Positions 1-8,938 are shown, numbered from the stretch's first letter. The stretch: DNA of 64,000 nucleotides from JBBDWJ01 sp963824095 (GCA_963824095.1 CAWGNS010000008.1:2666001-2730000), one strand, 5' to 3'. Numbers and translations: made by a program. The notes: generated from the sequence alone by a model not told the origin.

Positions 1-105
1 GAATCGCAGTTGCCCGGCCAGCCGCCGATCGAGCGCATCCATGCCACCCCGGCCTACGGCGCCACCGTGGTGGTGGGAATGACGTTCCGGTTCGCCGAGA
101 AATAA
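1..105 (+). CDS. C-terminal end of an outer-membrane beta-barrel protein (partial)
   Basis: Frame 1 is open from the window edge to TAA at 103-105 and gives 34 residues. The tail GATVVVGMTFRFAEK alternates hydrophobic and polar residues with an aromatic close to the end, as in the last strand of outer-membrane barrels such as TonB-dependent receptors. The rest of the gene lies outside the window, so the exact family cannot be named. The outer-membrane call is inferred from this short tail only. Confidence 0.5.
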   Translation, partial: ESQLPGQPPIERIHATPAYGATVVVGMTFRFAEK

Positions 106-419
106 ACGGCCCGGCCGGATCTCGGGCGCGGATTTCGACTGCCCCAATCTACTTCGACCAGCCTACTTCGACTAGCCCGGAGGGCGTTTCCTTGACCCAT
201 TTTCAGGCTTACCCCTTAGCCGGGAGGGTACCTGCGGTTGACGCCGGGGTACCGGCGTTCTGCCCGCGGTCGGGTGTTCTCATGAAGGCCGGGAGTACCG
301 CCGCATGCTCACAGAAAAGTACTGCCGATCCATTGAGTTACGGACGCCTCCGGGGCACAATCGTGGTGGGAGGACCTCCCGGAAACAAACACGAAGAGGC
401 CTCCGGAAATGAGATCCCG
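106..419. other. Intergenic region upstream of the Flp pilin gene
   Basis: No convincing gene is visible. Two tandem 14-bp units (CTACTTCGACCAGC, then CTACTTCGACTAGC) occupy 149-176. A GGGAGG-A-CCTCCC palindrome lies around 366-380. A long open frame runs through from 192, but only its part from 420 onward looks like protein. The region presumably carries the pilin promoter, although I cannot point to clear -35/-10 boxes. Confidence 0.4.
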
Positions 420-665
420 ATGAAGACCAGCATTACCGCAAGTCTCCTCTATCAGCTCGCCAAAGCCGCCCGCCGCGCCCGTGAGAATTCCGAGTCGGGC
501 CAGGGCATGGTGGAGTACGCTCTGTTGGCAGGACTGGTGGCCGTCACCGTCGGCGCCACGATGGCGTTGTCGCCCTCGATGTCCGACAGCATGCAGAAGC
601 TAATGACCAAGATTGCGAAGTACGTGGCGCTCGCCGCCGGCGTGTCGCAAGCGATTTCCTGCTAA
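420..665 (+). CDS. Flp/Fap-type class IVb pilin
   Basis: This is an 81-residue Flp-family pilin, the subunit of thin Tad/Flp adhesion pili. The N-terminal leader is basic (about 28 residues, with KAARRAR). It is followed by the prepilin processing motif in SGQGMVEYALL: cleavage after the first Gly leaves Glu at +5 and Tyr at +6, which is diagnostic of Flp pilins. A hydrophobic helix follows (LAGLVAVTVGATMAL). The open frame begins at 192, but the ATG at 420 gives the normal family length and begins with the leader. No tadA, tadB, tadC, rcpA or prepilin peptidase gene is in the window, so the assembly machinery must be elsewhere. A hairpin with a T-rich tail lies downstream at 806-832. Confidence 0.88.
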   Translation: MKTSITASLLYQLAKAARRARENSESGQGMVEYALLAGLVAVTVGATMALSPSMSDSMQKLMTKIAKYVALAAGVSQAISC

Positions 666-782
666 CCGCCGGCGCCCGGCTATTCCTTGGCCGGCTGCCG
701 CCCCGTCTCTCGCACGGCATGCCGCCCCGGCCTTTTCGTCTGGAAACACCGCAAAAAGTAGCGCCCGGGTGACGCCGTGAAG

Positions 783-928
783 TGGCGCGGGCCTGCGGCC
801 GGCAGGGCCGACCTGGAGGTCGGCCTTTCCTTGCTGTTTTCCTTCACACCCGATTATTCCGGTCTGCCGGTTTAGGAAGAAACGTCGGCCCCCAAAAGGC
901 CGACGCAGCCGGCCGGGGGCCCGCGCCA
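783..928. repeat. Palindromic intergenic repeat, family C, copy 1
   Basis: The left arm (783-825, beginning TGGCGCGGGCC) and the right arm (about 882-928, ending GGGCCCGCGCCA) are imperfect inverted repeats. Each arm has its own small hairpin (GGCCGACC/GGTCGGCC on the left, CGTCGGCC/GGCCGACG on the right). Related copies are at 18161-18316 and 20624-20668. Much of the pilin-plsX gap (666-1052) is this element, and the open frames on both strands across it look like artefacts. Confidence 0.7.
806..832 (+). terminator. Hairpin terminator candidate after the Flp pilin
   Basis: A perfect 8-bp stem GGCCGACC/GGTCGGCC with loop TGGA is followed by TTTCCTT. It lies about 140 bp after the pilin stop and is also the left arm of a dispersed palindromic repeat (family C), so it may be repeat-derived rather than a dedicated terminator. 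Confidence 0.4.
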
Positions 929-1052
929 CGGTACCTTGCAGTGCGCAGAAGGGCCAAACCCCCGAAATGGCGGGAATTTGGTGCGGGCGACTCTGCGCCG
1001 GGAAGTGGCCGTTAGGCCGCGCGGGAATGGCTAGACTGCTTAGCCGGCCGGC

Positions 1053-2120
1053 TTAGCTGGCCGACTGTGCCGCCTCGTCGCTGCGCATGTGGTCGGCCAG
1101 GGCGGTTTCGATCTGGGTGTTTACGCCGCTGCGGTAATATTCGACCGCGACGCGAATCGCGTTCTTGATGGCGTTGGAGTTGGAGTTGCCGTGGCAGATG
1201 ATGCAGACGCCCTTGACGCCTAGCAGCGGGGCGCCGCCGTATTCGGAGTAGTCGACGCGGCGCCGGAACTCGTCGTAGGCATCGCGAGAAAGTACGTAGC
1301 CGAGTTTGCGGGGCAGGTTGGCCTCCAGCGCCTCCTGCAGCATCTGCTTGATGGTCTGCACCAGCCCCTCGCTCACCTTCAGCGCTACGTTGCCGATGAA
1401 GCCGTCGCAGACGATGACGTCGGCTTTGCCGGTGTAGAGATCGCGGCCTTCGACATTGCCGATGAACTGCACCGGCAGTTCTTTGAGCAAGGGAGTTGCC
1501 TGGCGGGTCAGCTCATTGCCTTTGGATTCTTCCTCGCCGATCGAGAGAATGCCGATCCGCGGCTGCGTCCGATGGCAGATCAGGCGGGAATACACTTCGC
1601 CCATCAGTGCGAACTGCGCCAGCATGGCGGGCTCGCAATCGACGTTGGCGCCGACGTCGATGAGCACCGCCCAGGTGCGTTCCAAAGTGGGGAAAACCTG
1701 GGCGAGGGCGGGACGGTAGACGCCCGGCAGCACGCCGAGCACAATCTTGCTGGTGGCCATGACGGCGCCGGTGTTGCCGGCCGAGATGACGCCCTGGGCG
1801 CGGCCCTCTCGCACTAGCCGCGCCGCGACCCGGATGGAGCTGTCGCGCTTGGTGCGCAGCGCCTTGCCGGCGCTGTCCTCCATGGTGATGACTTCGCTGG
1901 CGTGGACCACCTCGATGGGCAGCCCGGCGGCGCGATGCCGGCAGAGTTCGGCGCGCACCACTTGCTCGTCTCCCACCAGCAGGACACCCACGTCGTACTC
2001 GCGGGCGGCCAATACCGCCCCCTCGACCTCGACCGCGGGCGCCTTGTCGCCGCCCATGGCGTCGACCGCAATCTTGATCTTCTCGCGCAAATCTTCGCCC
2101 CGGAAGCTAAAGGTATACAC
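1053..2120 (-). CDS. plsX: Phosphate acyltransferase PlsX
   Basis: PlsX makes acyl-phosphate from acyl-ACP and phosphate, the first step of the PlsX/PlsY route to phosphatidic acid, at the inner face of the membrane. The product is 355 residues, close to the usual 330-350. It opens with the family signature AVDAMGGDKAP and contains SAGNTGAVM, LIDVGANVDC and CDGFIGNVALK, all typical of PlsX. The start is GTG at 2118-2120 with purine-rich GGAAGCGGAG just upstream; a TTG a few codons later is possible. It is the last gene of a yceD-rpmF-plsX cluster, an order conserved in many bacteria. fabH, often the next gene, is absent: the divergent Flp pilin gene lies beyond. Confidence 0.95.
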   Translation of the reverse strand: MYTFSFRGEDLREKIKIAVDAMGGDKAPAVEVEGAVLAAREYDVGVLLVGDEQVVRAELCRHRAAGLPIEVVHASEVITMEDSAGKALRTKRDSSIRVAARLVREGRAQGVISAGNTGAVMATSKIVLGVLPGVYRPALAQVFPTLERTWAVLIDVGANVDCEPAMLAQFALMGEVYSRLICHRTQPRIGILSIGEEESKGNELTRQATPLLKELPVQFIGNVEGRDLYTGKADVIVCDGFIGNVALKVSEGLVQTIKQMLQEALEANLPRKLGYVLSRDAYDEFRRRVDYSEYGGAPLLGVKGVCIICHGNSNSNAIKNAIRVAVEYYRSGVNTQIETALADHMRSDEAAQSAS

Positions 2121-2177
2121 GCTCCGCTTCCGCCCCGCAACCAGATGGGCGGCGGGCCGGGCGGGCGGGCCCAGCGG

Positions 2178-2360
2178 CTATTCGCTTTCGACTTCTAAGA
2201 TTTCTCGGCCGCGGTAGGTCCCGCACTCCAAGCACACGCGATGGGGGAGCTTACGGGCGCCGCAATTGGGGCAGGTTGTCGTGCCGGGAACCTGCAAATG
2301 GTCGTGCGCGCGCCGTTTGCTGGTGCGGGCCTTGGAATGTCTACGTTTCGGATTCGGCAT
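2178..2360 (-). CDS. rpmF: 50S ribosomal protein L32
   Basis: A 60-residue basic protein beginning MPNPKRRHSKARTSKRRAHD, the standard L32 N-terminus. It has the zinc-binding pairs CPNC and CLEC that mark the cysteine-containing L32 form. It lies 6 bp after yceD and 57 bp before plsX, so the three are probably co-transcribed, linking ribosome and membrane-lipid synthesis. Confidence 0.97.
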   Translation of the reverse strand: MPNPKRRHSKARTSKRRAHDHLQVPGTTTCPNCGARKLPHRVCLECGTYRGREILEVESE

Positions 2361-2366
2361 GGCTTT

Positions 2367-2903
2367 TTATCGTTTCGTTTTGAAATGCAAGTTCTTCAAC
2401 GCGTCCCAACGCGTATCTTCGAGCGTTTCCAGGCAATTGCAACGCTCGTGGTTGCGATTGACGCCGCAGCTCGGGCAAATCCCTTTGCAATCGTCACGAC
2501 ACAGTCCCCGCATCGGCAACCACAGCATCAACTGTTCGCGCACGACATCGGCCAGCGGCAGGCCGTTGCCTTCATAAAAACCAATATCGGTATCGTCGCG
2601 GTCGATCGGGACCGATTCGTTCCGCGCAATCAGCGACATCGGGTAGTAGTACAGGTCGAAACGGTTGTCGAAAGCCTGCACCATCGGTTCCAGGCAGCGG
2701 CCGCAATAGCCTTCCAGGCGACCCTGGATCGAGCCGCGCACGCGAATTGTCCGCGAACCGGCCCGGTCGAGAAGCTCAGCGTCACCTTCCGCCCGGACGT
2801 CCCCGATCTGATTCCAGTCCTCGGAGAGTTTCAGGAATCCAGCCGGGAACAGCTCGTCGAAAGCTAACCTTCGACGTTCCAGTAGGTTAACGTCAATGAA
2901 CAC
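2367..2903 (-). CDS. yceD: YceD/DUF177 family protein
   Basis: A 178-residue DUF177 protein, a family associated with 23S rRNA/large-subunit biogenesis and typically encoded just before rpmF, as here. The core GRCLEPM (Cys pair in GYCGRC) and the C-terminal cysteine cluster (CRDDC, CPSC, CNC) fit the family. A longer frame reaches 3005, but GTG at 2901-2903 is preceded by AGGGGG at good spacing and gives the usual N-terminus MFIDVNLLERRRLAF, so it was chosen. It heads the yceD-rpmF-plsX operon. The exact biochemical role in acidobacteria is unknown. Confidence 0.9.
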   Translation of the reverse strand: MFIDVNLLERRRLAFDELFPAGFLKLSEDWNQIGDVRAEGDAELLDRAGSRTIRVRGSIQGRLEGYCGRCLEPMVQAFDNRFDLYYYPMSLIARNESVPIDRDDTDIGFYEGNGLPLADVVREQLMLWLPMRGLCRDDCKGICPSCGVNRNHERCNCLETLEDTRWDALKNLHFKTKR

Positions 2904-3184
2904 GGCTCTGCCCCCTGGGCGGGCAACGCCCCCATTATTATACAGGTCCACCCGAGGAGCCGACCAGCGGCGGGCCGGGGGGGCAGCCACCATCCGCGAC
3001 GGCATCCTGTCCGGGACGGGCCTCCTGGGTCCGTGCCCGCCTTGCTCCCCAGGCTCGTTGGCCTGGGCCGTCCGCTAGCGCCGGGGCGGCGCGTCGCCGC
3101 CAAAAAACCGGCGTGCTCTTGCTAGAAAATGGTGGTTGGCGGCCGGACCGGCGGCCGCCAACCTTGCTTACGTTGCGTTGGGGG

Positions 3185-5014
3185 CTATTGCTCCACCGCG
3201 ATTTCCACGGTGTTGCTCAGCCCTCCGGGGTACTCCAGATTGATCGGAGTACGCATGTTGGTTGGGGCGTCGAGCGGCACGGTCACATTGATCTGGAACA
3301 GCCCCACGAAGCCCGGGGCCAGCCCGATGAACGCCGGCGTCTGGCGCAGCGGGAACAGGAAACGGGCCAGGAAGTTGACCGAAGGCACGTCCACGGCCCG
3401 CGCCAAGGGCTCCTGGGTGGGAGCAGTCTGACCGGTCGCCACCGCCGGCGACACCGCCCCGAGTCCGGTGGCATAAATCGTCAGCACGTCACCGGGCCGC
3501 GCCGGCGCTCCGTTGATGCCCAACGAAGCCGCCAAGTCGCTCGGTATGGGGAAGTTGTTTCCCTGCGATGCGTTGGTGATGGCGCCATACTCGCCGGTAT
3601 AAACCGGATTGAGCCGGAACAAGCCCGGCGTGCGGCCGGCGACCGTAGCGCTGATGGTGTTGCCGGCCTGGCCGTCGCGCACCACTTGCAGCGTTGTCGA
3701 ACCGGCGGGAACCTCATTGGGGACCTGGAAATTGATCTGCCCCCAGGAGGCGAAAAACAGCGGCGCCTCGATGCCGCCGATCTTGACCTTGGTCGAGGCC
3801 AGCTCGGTGGGCAGCGGCGTCACCGCGGCGCCTTCCACCGAGTAGGCGAGCTGGTTTCCGAACAGCGAAACAATAGCGCCCGGCGCCAACGGCTGATTGT
3901 CGGCGAAGGTGGCGCCGTTGACCGCGCCGCGGTAGAGCAGCTCAGGCGCCTTCTGTGCCGCAACTTCGAACGCCACGTTGACCACGGTCGGACTGTTGGC
4001 CGCATTGGTGGCAAATTCGATTTTGCCCGTGTAGAGACCCGGTTCGAGGCCGCTCTGGTTGGCGGTGACCAGGTAAACCGGGGCAGCGGCCTGTGCCGGG
4101 CCCGCGGCTTGCACTGCCTCGTTGGCGGCCACCGAGAGCCAATCGCCCCCGGAATCGGTGGTCGCCTCGGCGCCGCTGACGGTGAGCGTGCCGTTGCCGC
4201 GATTCGCCAACACCACCGAGTAGACGGGGGCGTCGATCTCCTGCGCGGTGACGATCTGCAGTTGCTGCGCGCTGGGCTGCACGATCGGGTCGTTGGTGAC
4301 GTGCACGTGCACCGGAATCGTGCCGTTATCGGGCGCGAAGGTCGACCCGGCCAGCACGATGTTGGCGTCGGTCTGGCCAACGGCCATGCCCGAGCGGTAG
4401 GTTGCCGTCACGCGATGCGTATGCAGGAACTTGAACGAGCCGAGCCCCGAAGACGAGACCGACAGGTAGTTGCCGGCCTGCACCGTCACCGAAGGCGCGG
4501 GCCCCTCGGGCGTCTCGAACTCCAGCCACTGGCTGCTGCCCGCGGCGGGCTGCAGGTAGAAGTTGATCTCGTCGGGGACGTCGCCGCCCACGTAGATTTT
4601 GATCGGTACGCTCTGGGGGGCGTCGACGGCGTTGGCATCCTCGACGACGACCTCACCCTGGTAGGTGCCGGCGGCCAGGTCGGAAGTTTCAAACAATACC
4701 CGCACGATCGTGCAGGTGGTCGATGTGTTGGTGCTGCAAGGCTGTGTGCCTTGGATGGATGGCTTCAACCAGGCGGAGGTGCCGCCGTTGACGCTGAGGT
4801 TGAGCGTTCCGTTGCCTGAATTCCAGGCCTCGAAGCTGAGATTATTCGGGCCGTTGGTGCCCGATGCGATCCAAATGGGTCGCACCTCGCCGCTCTGGAG
4901 CCGCAACGTATCGGGGACGGTCAGGCGTAAAGTCGGTGCGGCCACCGCAGCCTGTAAGCCAGTCATGAGCAGACTGAGACATACAAAGAAAATTCTCTTT
5001 GCCATAGTTTTCAT
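3185..5014 (-). CDS. Secreted BACON-like protein with a TIGR03437 (Solibacter) C-terminal domain
   Basis: A 609-residue exported protein. It has a Sec signal peptide (KRIFFVCLSLLMTGLQAAVAA), then Ig-like/BACON-like repeats of about 100 residues (GNGTLNLSVNGGTSAWL and GNGTLTVSG with GGDWLSVAANE). The last 210 residues form the domain first described from Solibacter: VNGATF, LAPGAIVSLFGNQLA, IGGIEAPLFFASWGQINFQV and VLTIYATGLGAVSP. BACON-like modules are generally thought to bind glycans or matrix; the C-terminal domain has no known activity. ATG at 5014 or the in-frame ATG at 5005 could be the start. The protein is the best taxonomic marker in the window. The flanking genes are unrelated. Confidence 0.9.
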   Translation of the reverse strand: MKTMAKRIFFVCLSLLMTGLQAAVAAPTLRLTVPDTLRLQSGEVRPIWIASGTNGPNNLSFEAWNSGNGTLNLSVNGGTSAWLKPSIQGTQPCSTNTSTTCTIVRVLFETSDLAAGTYQGEVVVEDANAVDAPQSVPIKIYVGGDVPDEINFYLQPAAGSSQWLEFETPEGPAPSVTVQAGNYLSVSSSGLGSFKFLHTHRVTATYRSGMAVGQTDANIVLAGSTFAPDNGTIPVHVHVTNDPIVQPSAQQLQIVTAQEIDAPVYSVVLANRGNGTLTVSGAEATTDSGGDWLSVAANEAVQAAGPAQAAAPVYLVTANQSGLEPGLYTGKIEFATNAANSPTVVNVAFEVAAQKAPELLYRGAVNGATFADNQPLAPGAIVSLFGNQLAYSVEGAAVTPLPTELASTKVKIGGIEAPLFFASWGQINFQVPNEVPAGSTTLQVVRDGQAGNTISATVAGRTPGLFRLNPVYTGEYGAITNASQGNNFPIPSDLAASLGINGAPARPGDVLTIYATGLGAVSPAVATGQTAPTQEPLARAVDVPSVNFLARFLFPLRQTPAFIGLAPGFVGLFQINVTVPLDAPTNMRTPINLEYPGGLSNTVEIAVEQ

Positions 5015-5246
5015 TTCCAGGTAGGGAGTTGCGACGCGGAAAGTGCGGGTTACTTGATTCTATTCTATACCGCTTTGATCCGACGCGGGGGGCGGCGGTG
5101 TCCAATTTAGACGAGGGCCCCGGGCGGCCCTAAGCGACCGGGCCAAGGGGGCCGTCAGGCCGCGCGCTTGCCGGGTTCGGGGAAAAACCCGGCTGCACGG
5201 TTTGGCCATGGCCAGCGTATCTTCTTACAGGGGACCAGGAGGGATC

Positions 5247-7304
5247 ATGCACACACGTATGGCAGGCGCGCTGGCTTTGGCGCTGGTGCTCAGCGCCGGC
5301 TTACCGGCCGCCGAACTCTCGGTGCGCAAAGTCGTGCTCTACAAACACGGCATCGGATTCTTCGAGCGCAGCGGCGAGATCACCGCCGGAGACAATGCGC
5401 AGCTCAAGTTCAAAGCCGACGAGATGGACGACGTGTTGAAGTCGCTCACCGTCGCGCAGCAGGGCGGGCAGGGTGTCTCGGCGATCCGCTACGACTCGAG
5501 CGACCCGCTATCGAAGCGCCTGGAGGTCTTTCCGTTCCGCATCGGAGAGCGGGCCACGTTGGGCATCCTGCTCGATCAGTTCAAGGGCGCACAGGTCGAG
5601 CTGCGGTTGACCGCCGGCAGCATCCAGGGATCCATCGTCAGCGCGCGCACGGTGCCGGCCACGCAGAATCTGCCCGAGCACGAATATCTTCTGCTGTTGA
5701 TGGCCGACGGTGAGATGCGGACGGTCGACCCGGCCGCCGCATCAGGCTTGCGTTTCGTCGACCCCAAGCTGCAGACGCAGTTCCAGGACTACCTGCAGAT
5801 CGTGAGCCGCTCGCGCGATCTCGAAAAGCGCGGCGTCACGATCGAGTCGCAGGGCGGCGCCAGCCGCGTGACGGCCAGCTATGTGGTGCCCACGCCGATC
5901 TGGAAAAGCAGCTACCGGCTGGTGTTCGGGTCGGATCCGCAGCCGCTGCTGGAAGGTTGGGCGATCGTCGACAACACCACCGGCGAGGACTGGGCCGGGG
6001 TAGATCTGTCGCTGGTGTCGGGGCTGCCGGTTTCGTTCATCAGCAAGCTTTACGAGCCGCGCTACGTCCAGCGGCCCGTGGTGCAACTGGCGCAGGATCG
6101 CGCCTGGCGCCCCACCATCCATGGCGGCACGATCGAGGAAGCTCAGGTCGCCGCCAATGCGCCGCCTCCGCCGCCGGCGCCGAGGGCCGCGGCCATGGGG
6201 GGCGTGATCGGGGGCATCGTGGGAGGCGTTCCTGGCGGCGACGTCCGCGCCTTCCGCAAGGCGGCCCCCGGCCAGGCAGGGGCAGCGCAGGACGCGGTGC
6301 GGGAGATGGCGTCGAGCATTGCGGCGACCGCGGTGCCGGCCGAGCTTGGCGAGCTGTTTGAATACCGCATCGACCACCCGGTGACGATCCGCGCCGGCGA
6401 GTCGGCGATGCTGCCTTTCTTCCGGTCCGACGTCAAGGCCCGGCGGCTGTTGATCTACGAAGAGAGCAACGGCTCGCAGCATCCGCTCAACGCCGTCGAG
6501 CTGACCAACTCCACCGGCACCACGCTCGACGGCGGAGCGATCACCGTCTACGAGGCGGGCGCCTACGCCGGCGAGGCGCTGGTCGAGACCGTCAAATCGG
6601 GCGATAAGCGCCTCATCAGTTACGCCGTCGACCTCGGCACGCGCATCACCACGGCGTTCGATAGCCAGAGCAAGCTGCTCAGCGAATTCCATTTGCGGCG
6701 CGGCATTCTCACCTTCCGCAACTCGCAGCTCGATACCAAGACCTTCACGATCCACAACGTGGACAACAAGGCGAAGACGGTGATCCTCGAGCACCCCGTG
6801 CGTCCTCAGTACAATTTGGTCGATATGAAAGCGCCGGAGAAGACCGCCGACGCCTACCGCTTCGAGGTTCCCGTCGCAGCTAACGAGACTAAGAAGTTCC
6901 CGGTGACCGAAGAATTCATCTACAACCAGGACGTCGCGGTGGCAAACCTCACCCACGACCAGTTGTTCTCCTACGTGCGCAACAAGCAACTCGATGAACA
7001 GGGCCGGCAGAAGCTCGAGCAGATTGCCAAGCTCAAACAACAAATCGCCGAAGCCGACCTCGACGTGCAGCGGAGCGAGGAGCAGGTGCGCGCGATCTTC
7101 GAAGACCAGAACCGCTTGCGCAACAACATCTCGACGCTGCGCTCGGTGCCGGGTCAGGACGTCAAGGTCCAGGAATACGCCAACAAGCTGGCGCAGCAAG
7201 AGGCCGAGCTGGTTTCGCTGCGCGACGGCGAAGCGCAACGCAAACAGCAGCGCGACGAGTGGCAGCGGCAGGTGGACGAGCAGATGGAGACGATGGAGTT
7301 TTAG
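5247..7304 (+). CDS. Exported DUF4139 domain protein
   Basis: 685 residues from ATG 5247, chosen because GGAGG stands 4 bases upstream and the protein then begins with a clean signal peptide (MHTRMAGALALALVLSAGLPAAE). The conserved start of the mature part, VRKVVLYKHGIGFFERSG, and the later beta-rich region match the DUF4139 group; some members are called mucoidy-inhibitor-like, but the biochemical function is unknown. A Pro- then Gly-rich linker lies near residues 304-335. The final 105 residues are a strong predicted coiled coil rich in Glu, Gln and Lys. The phosphoesterase gene follows after 15 bp, suggesting co-transcription. Confidence 0.8.
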   Translation: MHTRMAGALALALVLSAGLPAAELSVRKVVLYKHGIGFFERSGEITAGDNAQLKFKADEMDDVLKSLTVAQQGGQGVSAIRYDSSDPLSKRLEVFPFRIGERATLGILLDQFKGAQVELRLTAGSIQGSIVSARTVPATQNLPEHEYLLLLMADGEMRTVDPAAASGLRFVDPKLQTQFQDYLQIVSRSRDLEKRGVTIESQGGASRVTASYVVPTPIWKSSYRLVFGSDPQPLLEGWAIVDNTTGEDWAGVDLSLVSGLPVSFISKLYEPRYVQRPVVQLAQDRAWRPTIHGGTIEEAQVAANAPPPPPAPRAAAMGGVIGGIVGGVPGGDVRAFRKAAPGQAGAAQDAVREMASSIAATAVPAELGELFEYRIDHPVTIRAGESAMLPFFRSDVKARRLLIYEESNGSQHPLNAVELTNSTGTTLDGGAITVYEAGAYAGEALVETVKSGDKRLISYAVDLGTRITTAFDSQSKLLSEFHLRRGILTFRNSQLDTKTFTIHNVDNKAKTVILEHPVRPQYNLVDMKAPEKTADAYRFEVPVAANETKKFPVTEEFIYNQDVAVANLTHDQLFSYVRNKQLDEQGRQKLEQIAKLKQQIAEADLDVQRSEEQVRAIFEDQNRLRNNISTLRSVPGQDVKVQEYANKLAQQEAELVSLRDGEAQRKQQRDEWQRQVDEQMETMEF

Positions 7305-7319
7305 CGGACGGAAAGCGCG

Positions 7320-7778
7320 ATGAAATTGGGAGTCATTTCCGATACGCACGGGCTGTTGCGCCCGCAGGCTCTGGACGCGCTCGAAGGCTCGGAGCTGATC
7401 ATCCATGCCGGCGACGTGGGGTCTGAGGAGATCTTGACCGCCTTGCAGGCCATCGCGCCGGTGCACGCCATTCGCGGCAACATCGATACGGCGGCGTGGG
7501 CGGACGCTCTCCCCGAGAGGCGGGAAGTGCAAGTCGGCAAAGCGCGCATCTGGGTGCTGCACGACCTGCACCGGCTTGCCCTGAATCCGGCGGCGGAAGG
7601 TTATCGCGCCGTGATCTCGGGCCATTCACACCAACCGCGAATCCGCGACGAAGGCGGCGTGATGTATCTCAACCCGGGCAGCGCCGGCCCGCGCCGTTTC
7701 CGGCTTCCCGTTACGGTGGTGCGCTGCGAAGTGCACGGCGGCGAGATCCGCGCCGAACTGGTCGAGCTCAGCGTCTAG
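7320..7778 (+). CDS. YfcE/MJ0936-type metallophosphoesterase
   Basis: A 152-residue calcineurin-like phosphoesterase with all the metal-binding motifs: SDTHG (D-x-H), HAGDVG, RGNID and GHSHQPRI. The length and motif spacing fit the YfcE/MJ0936 phosphodiesterase family, whose physiological substrates are mostly unknown. It starts 15 bp after the DUF4139 gene, so the two are probably one transcript, although no functional link is established. Confidence 0.92.
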   Translation: MKLGVISDTHGLLRPQALDALEGSELIIHAGDVGSEEILTALQAIAPVHAIRGNIDTAAWADALPERREVQVGKARIWVLHDLHRLALNPAAEGYRAVISGHSHQPRIRDEGGVMYLNPGSAGPRRFRLPVTVVRCEVHGGEIRAELVELSV

Positions 7779-7866
7779 CGGCCGTTTGCGGCAGGCGCGA
7801 ACCGCGTGGGAAGCTGCGCCGCCGCGCCGCTGCTAGAATACGAGGGGTCCCGAGGTCCCCCGCCCT

Positions 7867-8802
7867 ATGAACCGGCCGCGCAGACTCGTCACGATCTGGG
7901 TTCTGGCGCTTGCGGCGACCGTGCCCCTCGCCGCGCAAGCGACGTTTGAGATCCCCACGGCCGCGCCGCCCTCCACCGACGTTTTCAAACCGCAGCCGCC
8001 GCCGGAAGAGAAAAAAGAAGAAGAAAAAGAGAAGGCGCCGGAGTTGGCCTATCAGGGCGAGCCGTTGAAACTGCCGCTGGAGTGCCGCGCCGAAGCGTTC
8101 CTGCGAGCGGGGCTGGTGTGCAGCGAGCAAGCGCCCTGCGACATGTTCCTGGAACTGGTGGATATGACTCATATCCAGAACCGCATCCTGCTGTTCGGCA
8201 ACATTCACACGCCTTCGGCCACGATCGCGACGGTGTTGCTGAGTAGCGAAGACGGCGGCAAGACCTGGACCGAGCCTTTCCAGCGCATCGATGCCGCCAG
8301 TCTCGAAATGGTCCAAACGGTCGACGACCAGAACGGCTGGATCGGCGGCCAGCAGACCACCCAGGATCATTCTTCCTCGCCGTTTCTGCTGGTGACCACC
8401 GACGGCGGCCGCAACTGGGTGCGGCGCCCCATCTGGGCCGGCGACGAGGCCCGCCACGGCGTGGTCACCGAAATCTACTTCGACGATCCGCAGCACGGCT
8501 TCGTGATCGTCGACCGGCTCACGCCGGAAGGCGATTCCTACGAGCTGTACGAGTCGATGAACAGCGGACTGTCGTGGTCGATCCGGCAGATCTCAGAGGA
8601 AATGCCCACCATCCGGCGCCGCCTGGTGGCCAACGAGCCGGAACCGGTTTGGCGGCTCCATGAAAACCGCACCAGCGCCACCTACGAGGTCGAGCACCTC
8701 GTCGACGGCGAGTGGACGAAGGTGAGCGCCTTCGCCGGCGACCTCGGCCCCTGCCGAACCGTCGAAGCCGCAAAGCCCTTCGAAGTAGGCCGCGAACCCT
8801 AG
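7867..8802 (+). CDS. Secreted BNR/Asp-box repeat protein (YCF48-like)
   Basis: A 311-residue exported protein with an N-terminal signal peptide (about 1-25, VLALAATVPLAAQA). A charged Pro/Glu/Lys stretch (EEKKEEEKEK) follows, then a beta-propeller-like region with three Asp-box-type repeats: SEDGGKTW, TTDGGRNW and SMNSGLSW. Similar repeats occur in YCF48/sialidase-like propellers, which act in protein binding or assembly. No catalytic sialidase residues can be assigned, so only the fold is suggested. GGGGTCC precedes the ATG at some distance, and no strong ribosome binding site is visible. Confidence 0.7.
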   Translation: MNRPRRLVTIWVLALAATVPLAAQATFEIPTAAPPSTDVFKPQPPPEEKKEEEKEKAPELAYQGEPLKLPLECRAEAFLRAGLVCSEQAPCDMFLELVDMTHIQNRILLFGNIHTPSATIATVLLSSEDGGKTWTEPFQRIDAASLEMVQTVDDQNGWIGGQQTTQDHSSSPFLLVTTDGGRNWVRRPIWAGDEARHGVVTEIYFDDPQHGFVIVDRLTPEGDSYELYESMNSGLSWSIRQISEEMPTIRRRLVANEPEPVWRLHENRTSATYEVEHLVDGEWTKVSAFAGDLGPCRTVEAAKPFEVGREP

Positions 8803-8814
8803 CGACTCCACTGG

Positions 8815-8938
8815 CCCGTAGCGCAGGGCTGGCGCTTCGCCAGGCCCGCACCACGTTCCGCCGCAGGCCCGCGCCACAGATCGGTCCCACCTCCCATAGA
8901 GCCGCAGGTCTGCGAAAGGGCAGCCCTACGCTACGGGT
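8815..8938. repeat. Palindromic intergenic repeat, family A, copy 1
   Basis: The ends are inverted: CCCGTAGCGCAGGGCTGG at the left and CAGCCCTACGCTACGGG at the right, about 90 bp apart. The inner part includes CCGCAGGTCTGCGAAA. Matching elements are at 29101-29214 and 32031-32170, and a one-sided copy is at 36640-36693. This element fills about half of the 8803-9069 gap, and the small frames across it are not credible genes. Confidence 0.75.

Noticed and set aside
600..1015. Two small open frames across the pilin-plsX gap
   Set aside because: They run through a palindromic repeat and have repeat-derived sequence.
3113..4819. 568-residue open frame on the plus strand
   Set aside because: It is antisense to the TIGR03437 protein, Arg/Gly/His-rich and without motifs; long antisense frames are common in GC-rich genes.
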